Shown here piece by piece: positions 14,216 to 22,289 of a stretch of DNA of 25,407 nucleotides. The position numbers and the translations under genes are program-made. The notes below the pieces were generated by a model, which was not told the DNA's origin, did not search any database, and worked only from the letters and a program-made list of their open reading frames with translations. The first letter of the stretch is position 1, and every line of letters begins with the position of its first letter. This DNA comes from an uncultured Collinsella sp. (GTDB taxonomy: Bacteria > Actinomycetota > Coriobacteriia > Coriobacteriales > Coriobacteriaceae), in assembly GCA_902478985.1 (NCBI GenBank), contig CABSNH010000008.1:1-25407 (forward strand), in the 5' to 3' direction.

Positions 14216-14929
14216 TTAACCACCAAGATATGCTTTACGCACGTTGTCGTCGTGCAGCAGCTCTTGACCGGTGCCGGTCATAGTGATCTTGCCGGTCTCG
14301 AGCACGTAGCCGCGTGTGGCGATGGAAAGAGCCATCTGTGCGTTTTGCTCGACCAGGAGCACCGTGGTGCCGGCCTTATGCAGATCCTCGACAATTTGGA
14401 AGATCTGCTCAATCAGAATCGGTGCCAAGCCCATAGAGGGCTCATCGAGCATGAGCAGCTTAGGGTTACTCATAAGGGCGCGGCCCATAACGAGCATCTG
14501 CTGCTCGCCGCCCGAAAGGGTACCGGCGACCTGGCGACGACGCTCCTTCAGGCGCGGGAACTGCTCGTAGACGCGCTCGAGGCCCGGAGCCACCGTTGAC
14601 TTGGGCTGCGTATAGGCACCCATTTCCAGGTTCTCCTCGACCGTCATCTGCAAAAAGGCACGACGACCCTCGGGCACCTGAGCCAGGCCCTTACCAACCA
14701 GCTTGTCGGCGGGCGTATGGGTAATGTCCTCGCCCATAAACTTGATGGAGCCGGTCTTAGAGCGCAGCAGGCCCGAGACGGTCTTGAGCGTCGTGGACTT
14801 GCCGGCACCGTTGGCGCCAATCAGGGCCACGATCTCACCCTCGTTGACGTTAAAGGAGATGTCCTTAATGGCGTGGATGGCGCCGTACCAGACGTTGATG
14901 TTGTAGACGGAAAGCATCGGCTCTGCCAT
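14216..14929 (-). CDS. livF: Branched-chain amino acid ABC transporter, ATPase LivF
   Basis: One of the two cytoplasmic ATPases that power the branched-chain amino acid importer. The 237-residue protein has Walker A GANGAGKST, the ABC signature LSGGEQQML, Walker B LLMLDEPSMGLAP and the switch His in LLVEQN context, all at normal spacing. The start codon directly follows the livG stop (TAA-ATG), with GGGGGAG upstream, so translation is coupled. It is the last gene of the operon and is followed by an intrinsic terminator. Confidence 0.95.
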   Translation of the reverse strand: MAEPMLSVYNINVWYGAIHAIKDISFNVNEGEIVALIGANGAGKSTTLKTVSGLLRSKTGSIKFMGEDITHTPADKLVGKGLAQVPEGRRAFLQMTVEENLEMGAYTQPKSTVAPGLERVYEQFPRLKERRRQVAGTLSGGEQQMLVMGRALMSNPKLLMLDEPSMGLAPILIEQIFQIVEDLHKAGTTVLLVEQNAQMALSIATRGYVLETGKITMTGTGQELLHDDNVRKAYLGG

Positions 14930-15790
14930 TTAGTTCTCCCCCTTATCCTGCTTGCCCAGATATGCCTCGATAACAGCGTCGTTGTTCTGGATCTCCTCGG
15001 CCGTGCCCTTGGCGATGACCTTACCAAAGTTGAGCACGCAGATGCCCTCGCAGATGTTCATAACGAGCGACATATCATGCTCGATAAGCATGATGGCAAT
15101 GCCAAAGGTGTCGCGAATCTTAACGATATTCTCCATGAGCTCCGCGGTCTCGGACGGGTTCATGCCGGCGGCAGGCTCGTCGAGCAGCAGCAGTTTGGGG
15201 TTGGTGGCAAGCGCGCGGACGATCTCCAGACGACGCTGGGCACCATAAGGCAGCGAGCCGGCCTGCTCGTTTGCCAGGTGTTCCATATCAAAGATGGACA
15301 GCAGCTCCATGGCGCGCTCGTGAGCAGCCTTCTCGTGCTTCCAGTACGTCGGCAGGCGCAGCACGCCCTCAAAACCGGAGTAGCGCTCCTGATTGTGCAG
15401 ACCGACCTTGACGTTGTCCTCCACCGTCATGGTGTTGAACAGGCGAATGTTCTGGAACGTACGGGCAATACCCATGCGGTTGACCTGGTAGACCGACTTG
15501 CCCGAGGTGTCCTCACCGTCGAGCAGGATGGTGCCGTGCGTGGGCTGGTACACCTTGGTGAGCAGGTTGAAGACCGTGGTCTTGCCAGCGCCGTTGGGGC
15601 CGATGAGACCGGCGATCTCAGTCTTGCCGATGGTCAGGCTAAAGTCGTCTACTGCCTTAAGGCCGCCAAACTCAATGCCCAAGTGGATGCACTCGAGCGC
15701 CGGGCGCTGACCCAGGTCGCGGTCGGGAACGATGGCGCCAGAAGGATACGGGACCATCTTGCCCTTGTTGAACTCAAACTTACTGGGCAT
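14930..15790 (-). CDS. livG: Branched-chain amino acid ABC transporter, ATPase LivG
   Basis: Second ATPase of the importer (286 aa): Walker A GPNGAGKTT, the long insert typical of LivG after it (VNRMGIARTFQNIRLF), signature-like LPYGAQRRLEIVRAL, and Walker B LLLLDEPAAGMNPSE. Start MPSKFEFNKG at 15790 is chosen for GGAGGT 8 nt upstream, and it overlaps the livM stop by 11 nt. The signature LPYGAQ in place of LSGGQ is normal for LivG. About 28 N-terminal residues before the ABC core are an extension compared with the shortest relatives. Confidence 0.94.
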   Translation of the reverse strand: MPSKFEFNKGKMVPYPSGAIVPDRDLGQRPALECIHLGIEFGGLKAVDDFSLTIGKTEIAGLIGPNGAGKTTVFNLLTKVYQPTHGTILLDGEDTSGKSVYQVNRMGIARTFQNIRLFNTMTVEDNVKVGLHNQERYSGFEGVLRLPTYWKHEKAAHERAMELLSIFDMEHLANEQAGSLPYGAQRRLEIVRALATNPKLLLLDEPAAGMNPSETAELMENIVKIRDTFGIAIMLIEHDMSLVMNICEGICVLNFGKVIAKGTAEEIQNNDAVIEAYLGKQDKGEN

Positions 15791-16859
15791 CGGCTGCCAC
15801 CTCCTTCTTGGAAGCAAGGCGGTCCTTAATGCGTGCGAAGAACGCCTTGAGCTGCGGGTTGTTGGTAAAGATCATGACCAGGATCAGCACGATGGCGTAG
15901 ATGAGCATGCGGTAGTCCGAGAACTGACGGAGCAGCTCGGGAAGCACCGTGAGCAACGCCGCGGCGATGACGGAGCCGCGCATATTGCCCAAACCACCCA
16001 GGACCACGAACACCAGGATGAGGATGGACGTGTTGAAGTCGAACTTGGTGGCGGAGAGCTGCGAGAAGTTACCGCCGAAGAGAGCTCCGGCAGCACCGGC
16101 GAGGGCAGCGGAAACCACGAAGGCGATCATGCGGTACTCGGTGACGGAGATGCCTACGGACTCGGCTGCAATCTTGTTATCGCGCACGGCCATAATGGCA
16201 CGGCCGGTACGGCTGCGAACCAGGTTGAGCACGATCACGAGTGCGACCATGACCAGGATGGCACCGGCGAGGAAGGTCGAGTACGTCGACACGCCCGAGG
16301 CACCCTGGGCGCCCTTGATGATGGCGGTGCCGTCCTCGAGCAGGTGCAGGTCGTCGATCGTAGAGTTGCCCGTGATGTTAAAGATCACGTGCAGGCCGCG
16401 GGAGTCGACACCCACAATGAGGCAGGTGACGATCTCTTTGATGATCTCGCCAAAGGCCAGGGTCACGATGGCCAGATAGTCGCCGCTCAGGCGCAGGACC
16501 GGGATACCGATCAAGAAGCCCAAGATGGCAGCGGCGATAGCGCCGACCACAATGCTGATGATCAGACGCATCGGGTCGGACGGAACGGCGCCCTCCAGCG
16601 CGACGGCGGTAACGATGCCCGTATAGGCGCCGACGCTCATAAAGCCCGCGTGGCCCAGCGACAAGTCGCCCGCGATACCGACGACGAGGTTGAGGGAAAT
16701 GGCCATGACGATATAGGCCGTAATGGGGACCAGCTGACCGGCGATCATGCGCGGAATCATGTGGTTAGACTGCATAAAGAACACGATGGCAAACGCCACA
16801 AGGCACATGGCGTACGTGACAAAGTCGTGACGCGTCTGCTTGTCTTTAAGAAACTTCAT
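15780..16859 (-). CDS. livM: Branched-chain amino acid ABC transporter, permease LivM
   Basis: Inner-membrane permease (359 aa) with about ten hydrophobic segments. It contains the LivM hallmark GDLSLGHAGFMSVGAYTG (about 65-82) and the ATPase-coupling region near GRAIMAVRDNKIAAESVGI. The ATG at 16859 is used because AGGTGA lies 5 nt before it; a GTG three codons upstream is possible. It starts within about 10 nt of the livH stop, so the two permease genes are coupled. A periplasmic-side loop around residues 180-200 (STIDDLHLLEDGTAIIKG) is hydrophilic, as in relatives. Confidence 0.94.
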   Translation of the reverse strand: MKFLKDKQTRHDFVTYAMCLVAFAIVFFMQSNHMIPRMIAGQLVPITAYIVMAISLNLVVGIAGDLSLGHAGFMSVGAYTGIVTAVALEGAVPSDPMRLIISIVVGAIAAAILGFLIGIPVLRLSGDYLAIVTLAFGEIIKEIVTCLIVGVDSRGLHVIFNITGNSTIDDLHLLEDGTAIIKGAQGASGVSTYSTFLAGAILVMVALVIVLNLVRSRTGRAIMAVRDNKIAAESVGISVTEYRMIAFVVSAALAGAAGALFGGNFSQLSATKFDFNTSILILVFVVLGGLGNMRGSVIAAALLTVLPELLRQFSDYRMLIYAIVLILVMIFTNNPQLKAFFARIKDRLASKKEVAADAQ

Positions 16860-16868
16860 AACGCTCAC

Positions 16869-17750
16869 CTACACCTTCTCGGGGACGTACTTGCCCAAGA
16901 GGCCGGCAGGCTTGACGAGCAGGACGATGATCAGAACACCAAAGACGATGGAGTTGGCAAGGCTCGTGGAAATGTAAGCCTGCGCCATCGCTTCGATGAT
17001 GCCGATGAGAATGCCACCGACAAAAGCGCCGGGGATGGAGCCGATGCCACCGAAGACAGCGGCGTCGAAGGCCTTGATGCCAGGCATAGCACCCGTCGTG
17101 GGCTGCAACACCGGCGAGTAGGAGCACAGGAGCACGCCGGCGATGGCGGCGAGGGCGGAGCCGATGGCGAACGTCATCGAGATGGTGCGGTTGACGTTGA
17201 TGCCCATGAGCTGAGCGGCGGCCTTGTCCTCGGACACGGCGCGCATGGCCTTGCCCATCTTGGTCTTACCCGTAAAGAACATCAGGCCGGCCATGATAAC
17301 CAGGCAGGCGACGATGGTGACGAGCGAGACGGCGCTTACGTTAAACTTGGCCAAGAACTCCGGCACCGGGAAGGTGACGAGCGAAGTGAAGTTCTTGGGC
17401 GTGGCGCCCCACAGAAGCTGTGCGGCATTCTGCAGGAAGTAAGACACGCCGATGGCCGTGATCAGAACGGCCAGCGGGCCCGCCTGACGCAGCGGCTTGT
17501 ATGCCAGACCCTCAATGAGAACACCGAGAACCGTGCAGACCACACAAGAGAGAACTACAGATGCCCAGCCCGGGAGGCCGAGATACGACGTGGCGCAGAA
17601 CGAGACATAGGCACCGACCATGATGACATCGCCGTGAGCGAAGTTGAGCATCTTGGCGATACCGTAGACCATGGTGTAGCCCAACGCGATGATGGCGTAG
17701 ACGCTGCCCATGGACAGGCCGTTGACCAGGTATTGGATAAAAACCGTCAT
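16869..17750 (-). CDS. livH: Branched-chain amino acid ABC transporter, permease LivH
   Basis: The partner permease (293 aa) with about eight hydrophobic segments. GLSMGSVYAIIALGYTMVYG at the N-terminus, NFAHGDVIMVGAYV, and GKAMRAVSEDKAAAQLMGI (the ATPase-coupling helix) are typical of LivH. The ATG at 17750 is preceded by AAGGGGG about 10 nt upstream. A longer frame reaches back toward 17843 but its extra 31 residues are not LivH-like. It follows livK across a 139-nt gap with two hairpins. Confidence 0.94.
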   Translation of the reverse strand: MTVFIQYLVNGLSMGSVYAIIALGYTMVYGIAKMLNFAHGDVIMVGAYVSFCATSYLGLPGWASVVLSCVVCTVLGVLIEGLAYKPLRQAGPLAVLITAIGVSYFLQNAAQLLWGATPKNFTSLVTFPVPEFLAKFNVSAVSLVTIVACLVIMAGLMFFTGKTKMGKAMRAVSEDKAAAQLMGINVNRTISMTFAIGSALAAIAGVLLCSYSPVLQPTTGAMPGIKAFDAAVFGGIGSIPGAFVGGILIGIIEAMAQAYISTSLANSIVFGVLIIVLLVKPAGLLGKYVPEKV

Positions 17751-17796
17751 GTTCCACATCCCCCTTTCGAATAGGTTTCCAGTTAATGTATGAAAC

Positions 17797-17858
17797 AGGG
17801 ACGTTACACTGTCCCTAGATACCAAGCAAGCAGGGAAGGCCAAAACCTCCCCTGCTTG
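17797..17858 (-). promoter_or_regulatory. Two hairpins between livK and livH
   Basis: A 13-bp stem with one mismatch (17827-17839 with 17846-17858) and, further on, AGGGAC/GTCCCT (17797-17802 with 17811-17816) lie just after livK on the minus strand. Neither has a strong U-run. In liv-type operons such structures let the binding protein be made in excess over the membrane parts by stabilising or partly ending the transcript. That role is inferred here. Confidence 0.55.
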
Positions 17859-17889
17859 GGATCAAAACCGCTCTATGTAAGGCGGCCAA

Positions 17890-19077
17890 TTAGGCCTGTA
17901 CGTACTTGCCGTCGGTGATGACGTACGCCGTGGGCTCCTTCTGAACCTGGCCCTTATCGTTCCAGGTGAGCTTGCCGGTCAGACCGTCAACGGTAATCTT
18001 GAGCATAGCCTTGGACAGCTTCTCGGCGACCTCGGTCGGATCGGCGTCGACACCAAGACCGGCCTCCTTGACGGCCTCGGCCACCGCGTGCACGCCGTCG
18101 TAGGCGTCGGCGGCAAACTGGTCGGGGGTATCGCCGTACTTATCCTTATAGGCGTTGACGAAGTCGGCGTTCTTCTCGTCATCGGCGGAGAACGGGGTCA
18201 TGAGCAGCAGGCCCTCGGCAAGAGAGGTGTCGAAGCCCTCAACGCCCAGGATGCCGTCCATGCCGTCGCAGCCCATCATCTTGACGTCGTAGCCCATGTC
18301 CTTGGCGTTCTTGAGCAGGACGGACGCCGGTGTGTAGTAGATCGGCGCAAAGATCATGGTGGCGCCGGCCTGCTTGGCCTTGGTCAGCTGGTTGGTAAAG
18401 CTCGTGGCGGAGTCGTCCTTAAAGGTCTCCTCATCGACAATCTCGAGCTTGGACTCAGCGGCCTGGGCCTTAAAGGAATCTGCGATGCCCGAAGAATAGG
18501 CATCGCCGGAGTTATAGAACAGCACGAACTTCTCGTCCGCATACTTCTGCGCCAGGAACTTGGCAGCGTTGACACCCTGGTTGGGGTCGGTGAAGCAAAC
18601 CTGGAAGACGCAATCCTTGCCGTCGGTGACGTCCTCGGAGGACGCGGACGGGGTGATCATGAACGTCTTGGGGTCGTTACCACACTCTGCGGCAACGGCA
18701 ACCGACGCACCCGTGGTGGTCGGACCGACGAGGGCCTGCATGCCCCAGTCGAGCAGGGTGTTGAAGGCGTTGACGGCCTTCTCGCCGTCGGCCTGGTCAT
18801 CCTCGGCCTTGCTGGCAAGCGGCAGCTCCTTGGTCGAGAAATCCTTGCAGCCAAGCTCGACGCCCTGGGTAACGGACTTGCCGTAGGATGCGTTGGCGCC
18901 GGTCAGCGGGCCGATGGTGCCGATCTTAAACGAAGCATCGCCCGAAGCGGAACCGCTGTCGCCGCCGTTGGAGGAGCAGCCAGCTAGAATGGACATCGCC
19001 CCCAGACCTGCTGCGCTCGCGATAACGCTCCTGCGATTCATAACAGGGTTCAATGACTTACCGGTGAGGCTCGACAT
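17890..19077 (-). CDS. livK: Branched-chain amino acid ABC transporter, substrate-binding lipoprotein LivK
   Basis: The 395-residue extracytoplasmic receptor that captures leucine, isoleucine, valine or similar amino acids and delivers them to LivHM. A basic N-region with NRR, a hydrophobic stretch and the lipobox SILAGC (lipidated Cys34) mark it as a membrane-anchored lipoprotein, followed by a Ser/Gly-rich spacer. The mature part is a type I periplasmic-binding fold: FKIGTIGPLTGANASYG, ALVGPTTTGASVAVA, MGYDVKMMGCDGMDG, and AADAYDGVHAVAEAV. AGGAGA lies 5 nt before the ATG. It is first in the operon and is expected to be the most highly expressed gene of it. A decayed relative lies upstream. 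Confidence 0.94.
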   Translation of the reverse strand: MSSLTGKSLNPVMNRRSVIASAAGLGAMSILAGCSSNGGDSGSASGDASFKIGTIGPLTGANASYGKSVTQGVELGCKDFSTKELPLASKAEDDQADGEKAVNAFNTLLDWGMQALVGPTTTGASVAVAAECGNDPKTFMITPSASSEDVTDGKDCVFQVCFTDPNQGVNAAKFLAQKYADEKFVLFYNSGDAYSSGIADSFKAQAAESKLEIVDEETFKDDSATSFTNQLTKAKQAGATMIFAPIYYTPASVLLKNAKDMGYDVKMMGCDGMDGILGVEGFDTSLAEGLLLMTPFSADDEKNADFVNAYKDKYGDTPDQFAADAYDGVHAVAEAVKEAGLGVDADPTEVAEKLSKAMLKITVDGLTGKLTWNDKGQVQKEPTAYVITDGKYVQA

Positions 19078-19348
19078 GCGGCTCTCCTCTCAAATCTCGT
19101 CGGGTTTCGGTTACCCGACAGGCCATCCTTCGCCGTGTTCGGCGTTCGCAAAATAGTAGACGCTTTAGTTGAGAAAAGTGGCGATTATTTCAACTTTTCT
19201 TTTGCTTTGTCCATTTATCCATATTTATGCGTATTTCTATCGGTTTATACAGTTTAGCCACTTTATTGTGTGAAAGTAATATTTCCATTCTGTTACAAGC
19301 GCCCCTGCCCTGATTAAAACAGCCTCACCGGTCGCGTTTTGTACGCAC
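19078..19348 (-). promoter_or_regulatory. AT-rich promoter region of livK
   Basis: No gene is seen in these 271 bp, which are far richer in A+T than the surroundings. A near-perfect inverted repeat, GAAAAGTGG (19173-19181) facing CAACTTTTC (19191-19199), is a candidate operator. TACTAT (complement of 19153-19158) is a possible -10, without a convincing -35. The position before an amino acid importer makes control by nitrogen or amino acid status plausible, but no regulator can be named. Confidence 0.4.
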
Positions 19349-19648
19349 CTAGGCGGCGATGTACTTGCCGCCCTGAATCACATATGCCGTAGCGGGCTTT
19401 TCAACCTGGCCCTTGTCGTTCCACGTCAGCTCGCCCGTCAGGCCCTCGATCTTGATCTTGCGCATGGCCTTGGTCGGCTGGTTGATAAAGCTCGTGGAGG
19501 AGTCGTCCTTAAAGGTCTCGGTATCGACGATGTCGAGCTTGGATGCCTTGGCCTGCTCGGCAAAGGCATCGGCGATCTCGCCCGAGACGGCGACGGCGGC
19601 ACCGGTGGTGACGGGGCCGACGAGCGCCTGCATGCCCCAGTCGCACAG
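19349..19648 (-). pseudogene. Truncated, internally deleted livK copy
   Basis: The frame keeps three pieces of LivK in order: DWGMQALVGPVTTGAAVAV, then a block IADAFAEQAKASKL through ETFKDDSSTSFINQPTKA, then the C-terminal GLTGELTWNDKGQVEKP and the stop region GGKYIAA. The signal peptide, the first third and two internal segments present in the intact livK are gone. Homology starts near 19648, just upstream of an internal ATG. Frame is intact across both deletions, but a 94-residue patchwork of a binding protein cannot fold as one. It is best read as a relic of a tandem livK duplication. Confidence 0.85.
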
Positions 19649-19670
19649 GGCAAACCTTATGGTGCAAACG

Positions 19671-19700
19671 TTGACAGTTTGTTACGGAAGTTCGTTTGTA
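19671..19700 (+). promoter_or_regulatory. Possible promoter of hom
   Basis: A perfect -35 TTGACA (19671-19676) is followed about 18 bp later by TTTGTA, a weak -10. The -35 sits within CAAAC-GTTGACA-GTTTG, a small inverted repeat. A second -10-like TAGAAT lies at 19792-19797, closer to the gene. Which one is used is unclear. The rest of 19649-19851 shows no gene. Confidence 0.35.
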
Positions 19701-19851
19701 GCGAGCGTGTTTCCAATGTTTCCGCAGCGTTTCGGTGGTGCCGTTTTGTGCGACTCCTGTTAACTGGCGAGCACGCGCCCTCGGTTCACGCTAGAATGCA
19801 CTCAACCTTTAAGCGGTTAATCCATCCATAAGATGCACGAAGGAGCTATCT

Positions 19852-21195
19852 ATGAGCGAACCCCTGCGCACCGTGAACGTCGGCCTCATCGGTCTGGGAA
19901 CCGTCGGCGGCGGCGTGGCCCGTCTGATCAAGAGCCACCACGATGAGTACCTGGCAGCCTACGGCATCGACCTTAAGCTGACCCGCGCCTGCGCGCTTGC
20001 TTGGGAGCAGGCCGAGTCGGCAGGCATTGAGCGCGAGGCCTTTACGAGTGACTGGCACGACGTCGTCACCGACCCCGCCGTCGACATCGTCGTCGAGCTG
20101 ATCGGCGGCGAGCATCCCGCAACCGAGATCTTTACCACTGCCTTTGAGCACGGCAAGCACGTCGTCTCTGCCAACAAGGCCCTGCTGGGCCGCCACGTCG
20201 AGACGCTTGCCGAGAAGGCGCGTGCGTGCGGCGTGCAGATTAAGTGCGAGGCCAGTTGCGGCGGCGGCATCCCCATCGTGAGCACGCTTGAGCACGACCT
20301 GGTGGGCAACAAGATCCTGACCATCGCCGGCATCCTCAACGGCACCACCAACTATATCCTGTCGCGCATGGACGCCGAGGGCGCCGATTACGCCGACGTG
20401 CTCGCCGACGCGCAGGCCAAGGGCTATGCCGAGGCCGACCCGTCCGCCGACGTCGACGGCTTCGACGCCGCCAGCAAGACGGCCATCCTCGCCTCCATCG
20501 GCTTTGGCACCCGCGTTACCACCGATGATGTGTACCAGCAGGGTATCCGCACCATCGGCGCCGAGGACATCGCCCAGGCCCGTGAGCTCGGCTACACCAT
20601 TAAGCTGCTCGGCATCGCCCGCAACACCGACGCCGGCGTCGACGTCCGCGTGCATCCCACGCTGATCCCCGCCGACCACATGCTTGCCAAGGTCAACGGC
20701 GCCATGAACGCTGTTTACGTAGTGGGCGACGCCGTGGGCGAGACCATGTTCTACGGTGCCGGCGCAGGCTCCTTCCCCACCGCGAGCGCCGTCGTGGGCG
20801 ATATCCTGTCGCTCTCCGAGCAGATCAGCCGGGGCGTGGCTCCGCTGCCCGAGATTGAGCCCTATGGTCACAACCTCGTCTTTAAGCCCATGGACGAGCT
20901 CCAGACCAAGTACTATGTGCGCCTGAAGGTCGCCGACCGCGTGGGCGCCCTGTCCGAGACGGTCGACATCTTTGCCAAGCACAACATTTCGATCTCGCTC
21001 ATCAACCAAGTCGAGGACGGCAAGTCGGGTGTCAGCGATGCCTGCTCGGTCATCTTCCTGACGCACCGCGCACTCGAGAAGGACGTCCAGGCTGCCGCCG
21101 CGGAGCTTGCCAGCGTCGACTGCGTGGCCGAGGTCGCCAACGTCCTGCGCATCGAGGACGTCGAGGCCTGGACCGAAGGCGTCATGGCCAACTAG
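19852..21195 (+). CDS. hom: Homoserine dehydrogenase
   Basis: Reduces aspartate semialdehyde to homoserine with NAD(P)H, the branch step to threonine and methionine. The 447-residue enzyme has the Rossmann motif GLIGLGTVGGG (11-21), ELIGGEHPATEIF and HGKHVVSANKALL (cofactor and catalytic lysine regions), CEASCGGGIPIV and GILNGTTNYIL in the catalytic domain, and a C-terminal ACT domain (about 355-447; YYVRLKVADRVGALSE) that normally mediates threonine feedback. AAGGAG lies 6 nt before the ATG. It is transcribed alone; thrB or thrC do not follow, and a strong terminator ends it. Confidence 0.96.
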   Translation: MSEPLRTVNVGLIGLGTVGGGVARLIKSHHDEYLAAYGIDLKLTRACALAWEQAESAGIEREAFTSDWHDVVTDPAVDIVVELIGGEHPATEIFTTAFEHGKHVVSANKALLGRHVETLAEKARACGVQIKCEASCGGGIPIVSTLEHDLVGNKILTIAGILNGTTNYILSRMDAEGADYADVLADAQAKGYAEADPSADVDGFDAASKTAILASIGFGTRVTTDDVYQQGIRTIGAEDIAQARELGYTIKLLGIARNTDAGVDVRVHPTLIPADHMLAKVNGAMNAVYVVGDAVGETMFYGAGAGSFPTASAVVGDILSLSEQISRGVAPLPEIEPYGHNLVFKPMDELQTKYYVRLKVADRVGALSETVDIFAKHNISISLINQVEDGKSGVSDACSVIFLTHRALEKDVQAAAAELASVDCVAEVANVLRIEDVEAWTEGVMAN

Positions 21196-21226
21196 TTCGG
21201 TTTACACCCCACAACGCATTTGCTCG

Positions 21227-21266
21227 AAGGGCTCCCGTCTGGTCTTGGACGGGAGCCCTTTTATTT
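21227..21266 (+). terminator. Terminator of hom
   Basis: AAGGGCTCCCGTC (21227-21239) pairs with GACGGGAGCCCTT (21248-21260) across an 8-nt loop, and TTATTT follows. This is a perfect 13-bp stem and a clear intrinsic terminator, 31 nt past the hom stop codon. Confidence 0.95.
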
Positions 21267-21307
21267 GCACGCTCGGGGCGCATTGACGCGATCCGCGTTT
21301 GAACAAT

Positions 21308-21336
21308 TTGACCGTTCGGTGTCAACCAGGGATACC
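21308..21336 (+). promoter_or_regulatory. Promoter of the short-chain dehydrogenase gene, with overlapping inverted repeat
   Basis: TTGACC (21308-21313) and GATACC (21331-21336) are spaced 17 bp apart. The -35 is half of the inverted repeat TTGAC-8-GTCAA (21308-21325), which could be an operator for a dimeric repressor. The remaining bases to 21418 form an 80-nt leader without a visible riboswitch. Confidence 0.45.
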
Positions 21337-21418
21337 GCTCACCGATAAGCAGGCATGTTTGCTTTTGTCCGCCGCTATCCTGTGCTGCGTACGTCCACCC
21401 CCGAAGAATGGAGGCACC

Positions 21419-22168
21419 ATGTTGCTCGAGGGCAAGAAAGCAATCATCACCGGAGGCACGCGCGGTATCGGCTATGCGATCGCCTGCCGTTTTATCGAGG
21501 AAGGCGCTGCCGTCACCGTCTTTGGCTCGCGCCAGGAGACTGCCGACGCGGCCGTTGAGAAGCTGGCGGCCGCCTATCCCGACGCCAAGGTCTGGGGTCG
21601 CTCCTGCGACCTCACCTCACTCGAGGCCGTGACCGAGGCTTTTACCCAGGCTGCAACCGACATGGGCGGCCTGGACACGGTCGTCAACAACGCCGGAATC
21701 TCCCAGCGCTCACCCCTTTTGGACTACACGGCCGAGGAGTTCGCCAAAGTCATGGACCTCAACGTCGTCGCTGTCTTTAACGGTCACCAGGCGGCCGCCA
21801 AGATTATGACCGAGGCCGGCCACGGCGGCACCATCACTACCACGAGCTCGATGGTCGCCAAGTACGGCCAGCCCTCCGGCGTCGGTTACCCCACGTCCAA
21901 GTTTGCCGTCAACGGCATGGTCCAGTCGCTCTCGCGCGAGCTCGCCCCCATGGGCATCCGCGTCAACGCCGTTGCCCCTGGCGTGACTAAGACCGACATG
22001 GTCGCCAACCTGCCCGAAGAGGTTATTAAGCCCATCATCGCCACTATTCCGCTCGGCCGCATGGGCGAGCCCGAGGACGTCGCCAACGCCTTTGTTTTCC
22101 TAGCGAGCGACATGTCATCCTATGTCACGGGCGCCGTGCTCCCCGTCGACGGAGCCGCCCGCTCCTAA
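21419..22168 (+). CDS. Short-chain dehydrogenase/reductase, FabG- or BaiA-like
   Basis: An NAD(P)-dependent oxidoreductase of the classical SDR family (249 aa, the usual length). Seen: cofactor motif TGGTRGIG (11-18), DLTS (64-67), NNAG (90-93), Asn115, catalytic Ser at 143-144, Tyr157 and Lys161 in YPTSK, and the closing VDGA. Start is fixed by GGAGG just before the ATG at 21419. FabG-type ketoacyl-ACP reductase is the default label, but no other fatty-acid genes are near. The stretches ITGGTRGIG, VFNG, SGVGYPxSK and FLASD resemble, from memory, BaiA-type 3-alpha-hydroxysteroid dehydrogenases, which would suit a gut organism. Function is open: sugar alcohol or steroid dehydrogenase, or FabG. 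Confidence 0.88.
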   Translation: MLLEGKKAIITGGTRGIGYAIACRFIEEGAAVTVFGSRQETADAAVEKLAAAYPDAKVWGRSCDLTSLEAVTEAFTQAATDMGGLDTVVNNAGISQRSPLLDYTAEEFAKVMDLNVVAVFNGHQAAAKIMTEAGHGGTITTTSSMVAKYGQPSGVGYPTSKFAVNGMVQSLSRELAPMGIRVNAVAPGVTKTDMVANLPEEVIKPIIATIPLGRMGEPEDVANAFVFLASDMSSYVTGAVLPVDGAARS

Positions 22169-22214
22169 AGGTCGCAAGCCACGACTTCGAACCTCAACGA
22201 GGCCCAACGCAAAA

Positions 22215-22260
22215 GGCGCGCTGTCTGCATCAACCACAGGCAGCGCGTCTTCTATTATTT
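22215..22260. terminator. Bidirectional terminator between SDR and antiporter genes
   Basis: GGCGCGCTGTCTG (22215-22227) pairs with CAGGCAGCGCGTC (22237-22249) across a 9-nt loop. The plus strand continues TTCTATTATTT, and the minus strand continues CTTTTGCG. It can end both convergent transcripts. Confidence 0.85.
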
Positions 22261-22289
22261 GGACGGAACCCGTATCCCGGTATTCCTTA

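Noticed and set aside
15732..17774. A 680-codon open frame on the plus strand opposite livM and livH
   Set aside because: It is the antisense shadow of GC-rich genes: the protein is highly charged with repeated Asp, Gly and His and shows no domain, while the minus strand encodes clear LivM and LivH.
17890..19077. Twin-arginine signal on LivK
   Set aside because: The NRR near residues 14-16 is not followed by the usual hydrophobic-lysine Tat consensus, and the lipobox fits a normal lipoprotein. A Tat lipoprotein remains possible but is unsupported.
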